DNA of 34,115 bases, from NCBI GenBank assembly GCA_023458535.1, contig JAEWYW010000050.1, positions 1-34,115 of the forward strand, given 5' to 3'. Of this stretch, positions 1 to 7,008 are shown one piece after another. The notes under the pieces were generated by a model. That model saw only the letters and a list, made by a program, of their open reading frames with translations, made no database searches and was not told the DNA's origin. How positions within the stretch are numbered: position 1 is the first letter of the stretch; every line of letters starts with the position of its first letter. Both the position numbers and the translations under genes were made by a program. The stretch comes from Bacteroidota bacterium. Its GTDB lineage: Bacteria; Bacteroidota; Bacteroidia; Flavobacteriales; Weeksellaceae.

Positions 1-15
1 AAAGAAATAAAACGC

Positions 16-64
16 CTGAAGCTTCGGGTTTCGGCGGCAGAGCCGCCGAAACCCGAAGCTTCAG
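16..64. repeat. Perfect 23-bp GC-rich palindrome with 3-nt loop
   Basis: Positions 16-38 and 42-64 are exact reverse complements, separated by AGA. The arms are about 65% G+C while the surroundings are AT-rich. No T-run follows on the plus strand; on the minus strand the hairpin is followed by GCGTTTTATTTCTTT, which is terminator-like, but no minus-strand gene in the window precedes it. It may be the terminator of a gene left of the window or one copy of a dispersed palindromic (REP-like) element. Confidence 0.85.
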
Positions 65-106
65 CCCTATCACAAAATCATATTTTTTCAACTCAATTAA
101 TAATCG

Positions 107-114
107 TAAATTTG
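107..114 (+). promoter_or_regulatory. Bacteroidetes-type -7 box of ahcY
   Basis: TAAATTTG matches the Bacteroidetes -7 consensus TAnnTTTG exactly. A T-rich stretch at 82-88 sits near the expected -33 position but is not a clean TTTG. The box ends 33 nt before the chosen ahcY ATG and overlaps an in-frame upstream TTG (112), which argues against that TTG as the start. Confidence 0.6.
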
Positions 115-147
115 CGAAGTTTAAAACAGTTAAAAATTAGCATCAAT

Positions 148-1461
148 ATGGATACTACAACACAATATGTTCCTTACAAGGTTAAGGATATTTCCTTAGC
201 AGAATGGGGAAGAAAAGAAATTACACTTGCAGAAGCTGAAATGCCTGGTTTAATGGCGATTCGTGAAGAATACGGACCTTCGCAACCTCTTAAAGGTGCT
301 CGTATTGCAGGCTGTCTTCACATGACGATTCAAACTGCAGTTTTAATTGAAACTTTAGTTGCTTTGGGTGCTGAAGTGACTTGGTCTTCTTGTAATATTT
401 TCTCGACTCAGGATCATGCTGCGGCTGCGATTGCTGCTGCTGGAATCCCAGTTTACGCTTGGAAAGGACTTAACGAAGAAGAATTCGATTGGTGTATTGA
501 GCAAACCTTATTCTTTGGTGAAGATAGAAAACCTTTGAACATGATTTTGGATGATGGTGGCGATTTAACGAATATGGTTTTTGATAAATATCCAGAATTC
601 ACTAAAGATATTAAAGGACTTTCTGAAGAAACTACCACTGGTGTTCACAGATTGTACGAAAGAATGAAAAACGGAACTTTGGTAATGCCAGCAATCAACG
701 TAAACGATTCGGTGACTAAATCAAAATTCGATAACAAATATGGTTGTAAAGAATCTGCAGTAGATGCGGTAAGAAGAGCAACAGACGTAATGTTAGCGGG
801 TAAGAGAGTAGTTGTTTGTGGATATGGAGACGTTGGTAAAGGAACAGCAGCATCTTTCAGAGGAGCTGGTTCTATCGTTACGGTTACAGAAATCGATCCT
901 ATCTGTGCGCTTCAAGCAGCAATGGACGGTTATGAGGTTAAAAGATTGGATACGGTTGTAGATAATGCCGATATCGTAATCACAACAACTGGTAACTTCA
1001 ACATCGTAAGACCAGAGCATTTCAAGAAGATGAAGGATAAAACCATCGTTTGTAATATCGGACACTTTGATAACGAAATCGATATGGCTTGGTTGAACGA
1101 AAACTACGGTTCTACAAAAACAGAAGTAAAGCCTCAGGTAGATATTTACAATGTTGATGGTAAAGAAATCATCATCTTGGCGGAAGGTCGTTTGGTAAAT
1201 TTAGGTTGCGCGACTGGGCATCCGTCTTTCGTAATGTCGAATTCTTTCTCGAACCAAACTTTGGCTCAGATCGAATTATGGACAAACTCTGAAGCTTACG
1301 GAAACGAAGTGTATATGTTACCAAAGCATTTAGATGAAAAAGTAGCTGCTCTTCACCTTAAAAAATTAAGTGTTGAGTTAGAAACTCTTTCTCCAGAACA
1401 AGCAGATTACATCGGTGTTCCAGTAGAAGGACCTTTCAAACCAGAGTATTACAGATACTAA
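148..1461 (+). CDS. ahcY: Adenosylhomocysteinase (S-adenosyl-L-homocysteine hydrolase)
   Basis: This cytosolic NAD-dependent enzyme splits S-adenosylhomocysteine into adenosine and homocysteine, relieving product inhibition of methyltransferases and feeding the methionine cycle. The NAD-binding GxGxxG is at residues 225-230 (CGYGDVGKG). Family hallmarks NVNDSVTKSKFDN and GHFDNEID are present, and the protein ends with the characteristic KPEYYRY. The start is taken as ATG 148, giving 437 aa, because an in-frame upstream TTG at 112 lies inside the -7 promoter box and its extra 12 residues are not family-like. A clear terminator follows at 1485, so the gene is probably monocistronic. The released adenosine connects it to the purine salvage genes hpt and adk further along. 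Confidence 0.98.
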   Translation: MDTTTQYVPYKVKDISLAEWGRKEITLAEAEMPGLMAIREEYGPSQPLKGARIAGCLHMTIQTAVLIETLVALGAEVTWSSCNIFSTQDHAAAAIAAAGIPVYAWKGLNEEEFDWCIEQTLFFGEDRKPLNMILDDGGDLTNMVFDKYPEFTKDIKGLSEETTTGVHRLYERMKNGTLVMPAINVNDSVTKSKFDNKYGCKESAVDAVRRATDVMLAGKRVVVCGYGDVGKGTAASFRGAGSIVTVTEIDPICALQAAMDGYEVKRLDTVVDNADIVITTTGNFNIVRPEHFKKMKDKTIVCNIGHFDNEIDMAWLNENYGSTKTEVKPQVDIYNVDGKEIIILAEGRLVNLGCATGHPSFVMSNSFSNQTLAQIELWTNSEAYGNEVYMLPKHLDEKVAALHLKKLSVELETLSPEQADYIGVPVEGPFKPEYYRY

Positions 1462-1484
1462 AACTCTTTGAGTTTAAAAATAAT

Positions 1485-1515
1485 ATCCCAATTCGTAATG
1501 AGTTGGGATTTTTTA
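1485..1515 (+). terminator. Rho-independent terminator of ahcY
   Basis: A 9-bp stem (ATCCCAATT with AGTTGGGAT, one T-G wobble) around a 7-nt loop is followed directly by a T-run. It starts 24 nt after the ahcY stop codon. Confidence 0.85.
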
Positions 1516-1519
1516 TTTC

Positions 1520-1547
1520 TTATCACCTTTATTTTATACGGTGATAA
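1520..1547. repeat. Perfect 8-bp inverted repeat upstream of the protease gene
   Basis: TTATCACC (1520-1527) and GGTGATAA (1540-1547) are exact reverse complements around a 12-nt AT-rich spacer, 36 nt before the start codon at 1584. It lies just beyond the ahcY terminator. It may be an operator or a leader hairpin; no T-run follows, so it is not an obvious second terminator. Confidence 0.5.
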
Positions 1548-1583
1548 AATTAATTTACCAACATTATTTATTATATTCATGTA

Positions 1584-2909
1584 ATGAAATATTGGTGGTT
1601 TTTAAATTTACTGTTAGTCTGCTTTTTAGCGAAGGCACAAAATAATTTTGAAATAACTACCGAAAAAAAAACAGTTATTCCTTTTCAGCTCATTAATAAT
1701 CTTATTTTCATCCCCATCAATATCAACGGTGTCGATCTGACGTTTATGTTGGATACAGGTGTTTCAGAAACCATTATTTTCAGCTTGGAAAATAAAGAGC
1801 TGAATTTGAAAAATACCGAAAAGATTAAATTTTCTGGCTTGGGCGGAGATATCAGTGTAGAAGGTTTAAAAGCAGAAAATAACATTGCAAAAATTGGAGA
1901 AAATTTCATCAATAAAAGTCTTACTTTATACATTATTTTAGATCAAGATTTTAATATTTCTTCTCATATAGGAATCCCTGTTAATGGCATTATTGGCTAT
2001 CATTTCTTTAAAAATCATCCTATTCAAATAGATTATACCAACAAGAAAATTACTGTTTACCAATCTGAGAATGAAATTCAAAAAAAAATAAAAAAATATA
2101 CGGCAATTCCTATTTCAATCGAAGGCAACAAACCTTATCTTTTCGCAGATGTCGAGTTAAAAAATGAGAAGGTGAGTCAGAAATTACTGGTTGACGTCGG
2201 AAATAGCGATCCTATTTGGCTTTTTCCAGTATTAATAAAAGATTTTGTGTACAACCGTCCCAATATTGAAGACTTTTTGGGACGAGGTTTCAATGGTGAC
2301 ATTTATGGAAAGCGCAGCAGAATACATCGTTTTTATTTACAAAATTTTAAGTTTGAAAAACCTCTTATTGCGATGCCCGATGAATTTTCCATTCAACATG
2401 TTAATCTAGTAAAAGACAGGAAAGGTTCTGTTGGCGCCGATATTCTCCGCAGGTTTACAGTTGTTTTTGATTATCCTAATGGAAAAATGTACCTCAAAAA
2501 AAATCGAAATTATGATGATCCGTTTGCGTTCAATATGAGTGGACTTGATTTTAAACAAGACGGCATGCAATGGACAGAGGAAAGAATCAATCTTTTTAAA
2601 AACGACAATTCAGCAATAAATAAAAAAGACGTAACAGCAGAGGCAAATCTGCCCTATAAATTTGTTTTGAAGCCTATTTTCGCAATTGCAGGTGTACGCC
2701 CAGATTCACCAGCAGCACTCGCAGGTCTCAAAGCTAATGATCTACTCATTTCTATTAACGGAATCCGAGCTTCTGATTTTACAATGCAAAAAATTCATGA
2801 CCTGATGAAGTCTCACGAAGGAAAAAATATTACCTTAGTTATAGAAAGAGCTGGAAAGGAACTTAAATTTAGTTTTATACTGGAAGATCCGATTCCTTAT
2901 CAAGATTAA
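1584..2909 (+). CDS. Secreted retropepsin-like aspartyl protease with C-terminal PDZ domain
   Basis: An N-terminal signal peptide (cleavage probably after AKA, about residue 18) directs export. The first half has the aspartyl protease look: a LDTG triad at residues 56-59 after a hydrophobic strand, and a second copy-like segment LLVDVGNSDPIW at 201-212, where the expected D-T/S-G reads D-V-G. The C-terminal part, about 365-432, is a PDZ domain (AGVRPDSPAALAGLKANDLL, then ISINGI). Such protease-PDZ proteins are common in Bacteroidetes and are often of unknown substrate. The altered second motif leaves activity uncertain, although single-motif retropepsins can dimerise. It is followed after 6 bp by a small membrane protein gene, so the two are probably co-transcribed. 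Confidence 0.85.
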   Translation: MKYWWFLNLLLVCFLAKAQNNFEITTEKKTVIPFQLINNLIFIPININGVDLTFMLDTGVSETIIFSLENKELNLKNTEKIKFSGLGGDISVEGLKAENNIAKIGENFINKSLTLYIILDQDFNISSHIGIPVNGIIGYHFFKNHPIQIDYTNKKITVYQSENEIQKKIKKYTAIPISIEGNKPYLFADVELKNEKVSQKLLVDVGNSDPIWLFPVLIKDFVYNRPNIEDFLGRGFNGDIYGKRSRIHRFYLQNFKFEKPLIAMPDEFSIQHVNLVKDRKGSVGADILRRFTVVFDYPNGKMYLKKNRNYDDPFAFNMSGLDFKQDGMQWTEERINLFKNDNSAINKKDVTAEANLPYKFVLKPIFAIAGVRPDSPAALAGLKANDLLISINGIRASDFTMQKIHDLMKSHEGKNITLVIERAGKELKFSFILEDPIPYQD

Positions 2910-2915
2910 AAAAAT

Positions 2916-3464
2916 ATGAATACCGAAGAAAGCACCTTAGATAAAATACGATCGCGTCCCAGATTTAAGCTTTACACACAACTCAGCAAAGAGGAAGTGG
3001 CTAGAGACCTGCAATACTGCTTAGATAAAAATTCTGATCGCTTTTATGGGAATGTAAACAGCGAAGTTGCCACAATACAGGTACGCACAGAGATAAACAA
3101 TTACTGGAAACCTAATTTGGCTCTCAGAATTGAAAAGGAGGACGAAAGAACGGTTATTCGAGGAATTTTTGGACCCCATTCTTCTATTTGGACACTTTTT
3201 ATGTTCCTTTATTTTTTGTTTTCAGTGCTTTGGATGACTTTTATAACCATGTTTTTTGTTGAAAGGCAAATTAACAGCCACGAATTCCCTTGGGCACTTC
3301 CGGCTTCCTTTGTGATGCTTGCAGGAATCGGACTTACTTATTTTGCTTCAAGAGTTGGACAAAAAAAAGCGAAGTCAGAAATGAAACTGCTTCGCCAATT
3401 TGCTGAAAAAACGGTGCTCGGATTCGAGGAGCAGGAGAAAATTAACCCTCCGGCGCAGGACTAA
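2916..3464 (+). CDS. Uncharacterised membrane protein with two transmembrane segments
   Basis: I do not recognise this 182-aa family. The N-terminal ~85 residues are soluble and charged. Two hydrophobic segments follow at roughly 87-113 (rich in F, L, M and W) and 124-148, and then a basic, charged C-terminal tail. No signal peptide is seen. It starts 6 bp after the protease gene, suggesting a two-gene operon. Its last 23 bp overlap the end of the convergent L,D-transpeptidase gene, and I see no terminator hairpin between them. Confidence 0.8.
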   Translation: MNTEESTLDKIRSRPRFKLYTQLSKEEVARDLQYCLDKNSDRFYGNVNSEVATIQVRTEINNYWKPNLALRIEKEDERTVIRGIFGPHSSIWTLFMFLYFLFSVLWMTFITMFFVERQINSHEFPWALPASFVMLAGIGLTYFASRVGQKKAKSEMKLLRQFAEKTVLGFEEQEKINPPAQD

Positions 3465-4449
3465 CATCTTTCACTGCAGATGCTTTAGCAGCCTTTATAG
3501 AATCCGAAACTTTTATTCTGTTTTCTTGCTCTGCAAGAATCTTATCGATGTTGGGTTCAATCATTTTGGTCATCTCTTCAATTGAAATGTTGTTAGAATT
3601 AGGATCAGACAACAAATTTCTCCACGGCTTTCTTTTCCCCCAAGGATAGCTGCCGTACACCAAAACTGCGGTACCACGTGCTTTTGTAGTTGCACCACCC
3701 GGATTCAATATCCAGGTGTCTGCATATTTGTAGAGATAAATAGCGTCGTCTTTTAACAATCGTAAACATGAATGTGATGCAGGATAACCAGGCAAATCAT
3801 ACTGATGCCATCCAATACCGTCAAGATTAAAAATATTGAAGTTGTATGGTAGTTTCCATTCGCTCTTCACAGTGGAGATGGCCAATTCTTTTTTCCAGTT
3901 AGCGTATGTTAAACCTGTTCTTGTTGGTTTTGCTTTGGTACCCATACTTGTCGGTCCCCATTTTTCTAAAGTACCATTAGAGTATACCGCAAAGGCTTGT
4001 ATGGGATAGGAGAATACCACAAATTTATTCACTCCACTCAATACATCCAGTTGTTTAGGAAATGGAGCATATTCCATTAAAGTAGGGTCAACCTTTGCTG
4101 GTACCACCAAAGTATCGGCGTTGTATTTATGTTTAGAATCCAAACGGTTAAGTGCTAAAATGGCATAACGTTCTTCTTCAGAATATTTTTTGTTGAAAAG
4201 TTGGAAAATAGAATCTTTTGCTTTCCTTTCTTTTGGAAATACCCAAGCATTATAAAAGCCCATTTCCAACTCAGCAGGAGGAAGAGATTCCTTTGCTTCT
4301 ACTTTTGCACTGTCTTTTAATACAGCCACCGAATCAGAACTTTTTGATGATGATGTCCCTGAACTTGAACTATCCACAGATTGATCTTTCTTACACGCCT
4401 GCAATAGTGCTACGACTAAAAACAGCAAGCCAATTCTCTTTTTCAACAT
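3442..4449 (-). CDS. L,D-transpeptidase (YkuD family) lipoprotein
   Basis: The N-terminus is a lipoprotein signal with Cys19 (ALLQAC) followed by a Ser-rich linker to about residue 40. A YkuD catalytic domain spans roughly 140-270. It contains HQYDLPGYPASHSCLRL with His215, His226 and the catalytic Cys228, matching the HxxxxxxxxxxSHxCxR pattern of the family. L,D-transpeptidases form 3-3 peptidoglycan cross-links or attach proteins to peptidoglycan. A murein-facing, membrane-anchored enzyme is therefore likely, but which reaction it performs cannot be told from sequence. A charged tail of about 50 residues follows the domain. The gene is alone on its strand here, and its 3' end overlaps the convergent membrane protein gene. 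Confidence 0.9.
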   Translation of the reverse strand: MLKKRIGLLFLVVALLQACKKDQSVDSSSSGTSSSKSSDSVAVLKDSAKVEAKESLPPAELEMGFYNAWVFPKERKAKDSIFQLFNKKYSEEERYAILALNRLDSKHKYNADTLVVPAKVDPTLMEYAPFPKQLDVLSGVNKFVVFSYPIQAFAVYSNGTLEKWGPTSMGTKAKPTRTGLTYANWKKELAISTVKSEWKLPYNFNIFNLDGIGWHQYDLPGYPASHSCLRLLKDDAIYLYKYADTWILNPGGATTKARGTAVLVYGSYPWGKRKPWRNLLSDPNSNNISIEEMTKMIEPNIDKILAEQENRIKVSDSIKAAKASAVKDVSPAPEG

Positions 4450-4598
4450 TAATTTATCATTGTTATTTAGTGGTTATTTTAACAATAATAATACCACTTT
4501 TTAATAGATAAAGATGTTATAAAAAATCAGCCTTTGGATTGATCTCACATTCAAATACTTACTTTAGATGTGAATTGAATTGTAATCCAATAAAAACG

Positions 4599-4630
4599 AA
4601 AAAAGTCACAATTTGCATTGTGACTTTTTT
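4599..4630 (-). terminator. Terminator of the tRNA-Asp pair
   Basis: GTCACAA (4605-4611) pairs perfectly with TTGTGAC (4618-4624). A-runs and T-runs flank it, so it can work in both directions. It begins 2 nt downstream of the second tRNA on the minus strand. Confidence 0.85.
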
Positions 4631-4631
4631 G

Positions 4632-4705
4632 CGATCCGGACGGGACTCGAACCCGCGACCTCCGCCGTGACAGGGCGGCATTCTAACCAGCTGAACTACC
4701 GGATC
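4632..4705 (-). tRNA. tRNA-Asp (anticodon GTC), distal copy
   Basis: The minus strand folds as a 74-nt cloverleaf. It has acceptor stem GATCCGG/CCGGATC with discriminator G (an aspartate identity base), anticodon stem CCGCC/GGCGG, loop CTGTCAC with anticodon GTC, and T-arm GCGGG-TTCGAGT-CCCGT. The 3' CCA is not encoded. It is identical to the copy at 4739-4812. Confidence 0.96.
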
Positions 4706-4738
4706 AATTTTTTGAAAAGTAATTGATAAAACTTTTTG

Positions 4739-4812
4739 CGATCCGGACGGGACTCGAACCCGCGACCTCCGCCGTGACAGGGCGGCATTCTAACCAGCTG
4801 AACTACCGGATC
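4739..4812 (-). tRNA. tRNA-Asp (anticodon GTC), promoter-proximal copy
   Basis: The 74-nt cloverleaf and anticodon GTC are identical to those of the copy at 4632-4705, with no mismatch between them. The spacer between the copies is 33 nt, and both are followed by TTTTTGCG-type flanks on the plus strand, consistent with a tandem duplication. CCA is not encoded. Confidence 0.96.
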
Positions 4813-4849
4813 ATAATTTTTAAAAGAACTTCTTCCGTTTTGGTGAGTG

Positions 4850-4880
4850 CAAAATTACAAATTTTATGCAACCATGCAAA
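4850..4880 (-). promoter_or_regulatory. Promoter of the tRNA-Asp operon
   Basis: On the minus strand TTTG (4877-4880), exactly 19 nt, then TAATTTTG (4850-4857). This is a perfect match to the Bacteroidetes primary promoter TTTG-N19-TAnnTTTG. It predicts a leader of about 30 nt before the first tRNA. Confidence 0.85.
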
Positions 4881-4889
4881 CTTTTTGCC

Positions 4890-4918
4890 AAAAAAAATGC
4901 TTCCCTTTACGGAAAGCA
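4890..4918 (-). terminator. Terminator of trxA
   Basis: On the minus strand TGCTTTCC pairs with GGGAAGCA (one G-T wobble) around a 5-nt loop and is followed by eight T. It lies 22 nt past the trxA stop, directly next to the tRNA promoter. Confidence 0.85.
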
Positions 4919-4939
4919 CTCATTTTCAAAGCAATTATT

Positions 4940-5257
4940 TTATAAATGTGCACTTAATTTTTCTGCAATAACTTCTTTTGGAGATACACCTACTAATTTA
5001 TCAACCACTTCACCGTTTTTGAAAATTAAAACCGTAGGAATGTTTCTAATACCATACTGCATAGAGATTTCCTGGTTATTATCCACATCTACCTTTCCTA
5101 CAACTGCCTTACCTTCAAAATCTGTTGCAATCTCCTCAACGATAGGACCCAACATTCTGCACGGTCCGCACCATACTGCCCAAAAATCTACTAATACTGG
5201 TTTATCTGAATTTAAAACCACTTCTTGAAATGAGCTATCTGTAATTTCTAAAGCCAT
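4940..5257 (-). CDS. trxA: Thioredoxin
   Basis: A 105-aa single-domain thioredoxin of normal length with the redox motif WCGPC (Cys30, Cys33) and the cis-proline at Pro74 in NIPT. It is a general cytosolic disulfide reductase, recycled by thioredoxin reductase (not in this window). It lies 62 bp downstream of a cysteine desulfurase gene on the same strand. It could be read from that operon or from a promoter in the very AT-rich gap, where I could not find a convincing -7 box. A terminator follows. Confidence 0.97.
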   Translation of the reverse strand: MALEITDSSFQEVVLNSDKPVLVDFWAVWCGPCRMLGPIVEEIATDFEGKAVVGKVDVDNNQEISMQYGIRNIPTVLIFKNGEVVDKLVGVSPKEVIAEKLSAHL

Positions 5258-5319
5258 TATTTTATATTTTTAATTAATTTAAATTATTAATGTAAAATTA
5301 AACTATTTCTGAAATAGAA

Positions 5320-6498
5320 CTATCTATGTTCTACATTTGTTTTTTCTATAACCTGAAACTCTGCCATAATCTCTACAACAGCGTTTACAAGAGCATCAAT
5401 ATCCTCTTTGGTGGTAAGATGACTGAATGAAACCCTTAAAGGAGTACAGTGATCCATCTCATCCTCCGTAAGCACCATCATCATTACCATCGATGGTTTT
5501 GAAGCACCAGAAGAACATGCACTTCCCTGAGAAACTGCAATCCCTTTCATGTCTAACTGCAATCCGATGAGTGGATTTTTAAAAGGTAATAATACACTTA
5601 AAACCGTGTAGAGACTATTTTCTTTCTCCGAGCTTCTTCCATTGAATTTCACTCCTGGAATTTTTGCTTTCAGTTGCTCGATAGCGTAATCTTTAACTTC
5701 CTGCATGTGATTGGCATACTCATCCATATGATCAATAGACAATTCTAGTGCCTTGCCCAAACCAACAATTCCTGCAACATTTTCAGTACCTGCACGCAAA
5801 CTTCTCTCTTGTGGCCCACCAGTGATGAGACCCTTCATTCCGCTGGACTTACGAATAAATGCATAACCTATTCCTTTTGGTCCATGAAATTTATGAGCAC
5901 TACAAGATGCAAAATCTACAGAAATGTCTGAAAAATCAAGAGGCATGTGTGCCGTTGTCTGCACGGTATCTGAGTGGAAAAAAGCATTGTACTTTTTACA
6001 CAATTCCGCTACTTTTTTAATATCCAATAAATTACCGATTTCATTATTGGCATGCATTAAAGTCACCAATGTTTTCTTCTCAGAAGCGGCTAAAGCATCT
6101 TCAATTTTTTGCAAATCAATATCACCACTTTCATTAGGCCTTAAATACACCACTTCTACACCTTTTCTGTTTTTCATATCCAAAACAGATTCAGAAACAC
6201 ATTTATGTTCCATAGGTGAAGTAATAATTCTTTCTATTCCCAAATGCTCAACACAAGATTTGATGATCATGTTGTTGGATTCGGTACCGCAAGAAGTAAA
6301 GATAATTTCTGCAGGACTCACATTAAGATAATCTGCCACCTGTCTTCTTACATTTTCGATAAGAATTTTCGCTTCCTGACCAAAACTATGAGTAGATGAT
6401 GGATTCCCGAAATTCATTTTCATGGCATCAATCATCGCATCAATTACTTCTTCAGAAAGAGGTGTTGTAGCGGCATTATCTAAATATATTTTATTCAT
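5320..6498 (-). CDS. Cysteine desulfurase (NifS/IscS-type, class V aminotransferase fold)
   Basis: A PLP enzyme that removes sulfur from cysteine to give alanine and an enzyme persulfide, for Fe-S clusters or tRNA thiolation. PLP Lys203 lies in SAHKFHG, His98 and Asp177/Gln180 are in the expected places, RAGTEN is at 235-240, and the persulfide Cys328 lies in GSACSSG. The loop around the cysteine and the overall length (392 aa) fit the IscS/NifS group rather than SufS. No iscU, sufU or regulator is adjacent. The gene starts 3 bp after a PrcB-like lipoprotein gene, so the two are very probably co-transcribed, and trxA follows. Confidence 0.95.
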   Translation of the reverse strand: MNKIYLDNAATTPLSEEVIDAMIDAMKMNFGNPSSTHSFGQEAKILIENVRRQVADYLNVSPAEIIFTSCGTESNNMIIKSCVEHLGIERIITSPMEHKCVSESVLDMKNRKGVEVVYLRPNESGDIDLQKIEDALAASEKKTLVTLMHANNEIGNLLDIKKVAELCKKYNAFFHSDTVQTTAHMPLDFSDISVDFASCSAHKFHGPKGIGYAFIRKSSGMKGLITGGPQERSLRAGTENVAGIVGLGKALELSIDHMDEYANHMQEVKDYAIEQLKAKIPGVKFNGRSSEKENSLYTVLSVLLPFKNPLIGLQLDMKGIAVSQGSACSSGASKPSMVMMMVLTEDEMDHCTPLRVSFSHLTTKEDIDALVNAVVEIMAEFQVIEKTNVEHR

Positions 6499-6501
6499 TT
6501 T

Positions 6502-6987
6502 CTATTTGGTATATTTTAATTGAACAGCGCTAAATTTAAAATCTGTTGGGATTGTAAAAATAACCCAAGGTTTTGAAAGTACTTGAATTTCCATTCCACC
6601 CGCATTATCCCTTTGTGGTACTTCCACAATAAGCGTGTTATTAGTCACACTTACACTTTTAATTTGCTGTATGGTATGATCACCTGATCTGAAACTACCG
6701 AGATTAAGCAAAACCGCCTTCTTTCCTACGGGAAATTTTGGAAATGCTACCCTGTCATCTCCATTTGGTGTATCCGAGATAATATTATTTAAATGATTTC
6801 GGTCTTTAATGGCTTTTGTAAGATCCTCCTGGGTCGCTAATACCTTAAAGCTATTATTACCAGTTCCACCTTGTGATTCGGTTGTAATAATAGTTGAGGA
6901 CATTTGCTTATTATTTGTAGTCTGAGAAGAGGTAGTTGTGCAACTTATCATAAGAAATGAAAAAACAACTAAAAATATTTTTGACAT
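6502..6987 (-). CDS. Lipoprotein resembling the PrcB C-terminal domain
   Basis: A short signal with lipobox MISC (Cys16) and a Thr/Ser/Gln/Asn-rich linker come first. The C-terminal ~95 residues have the layout of the PrcB (protease complex subunit) C-terminal domain: KKAVLLNLGSFRSGDHTIQ, then a beta-strand with IKSVSV, then a final segment with a conserved proline-W-V-I-F-TIP. Assignment is by pattern recall and should be treated as probable only. In Treponema PrcB belongs to a surface protease complex; no such protease gene is adjacent here. It is squeezed between a HAD gene (21 bp upstream) and the cysteine desulfurase (3 bp downstream). Confidence 0.65.
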   Translation of the reverse strand: MSKIFLVVFSFLMISCTTTSSQTTNNKQMSSTIITTESQGGTGNNSFKVLATQEDLTKAIKDRNHLNNIISDTPNGDDRVAFPKFPVGKKAVLLNLGSFRSGDHTIQQIKSVSVTNNTLIVEVPQRDNAGGMEIQVLSKPWVIFTIPTDFKFSAVQLKYTK

Positions 6988-7008
6988 TTTTATAAATTTC
7001 TTTCAAAA

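Noticed and set aside
112..147. In-frame TTG extension of ahcY by 12 residues
   Set aside because: It overlaps the -7 promoter box TAAATTTG (107-114), and the added residues do not resemble the family start; ATG 148 gives the usual length.
4218..4511. Plus-strand ORF of 97 codons opposite the L,D-transpeptidase gene
   Set aside because: It is antisense to the well-supported lipoprotein signal and linker, with a low-complexity Leu-rich translation.
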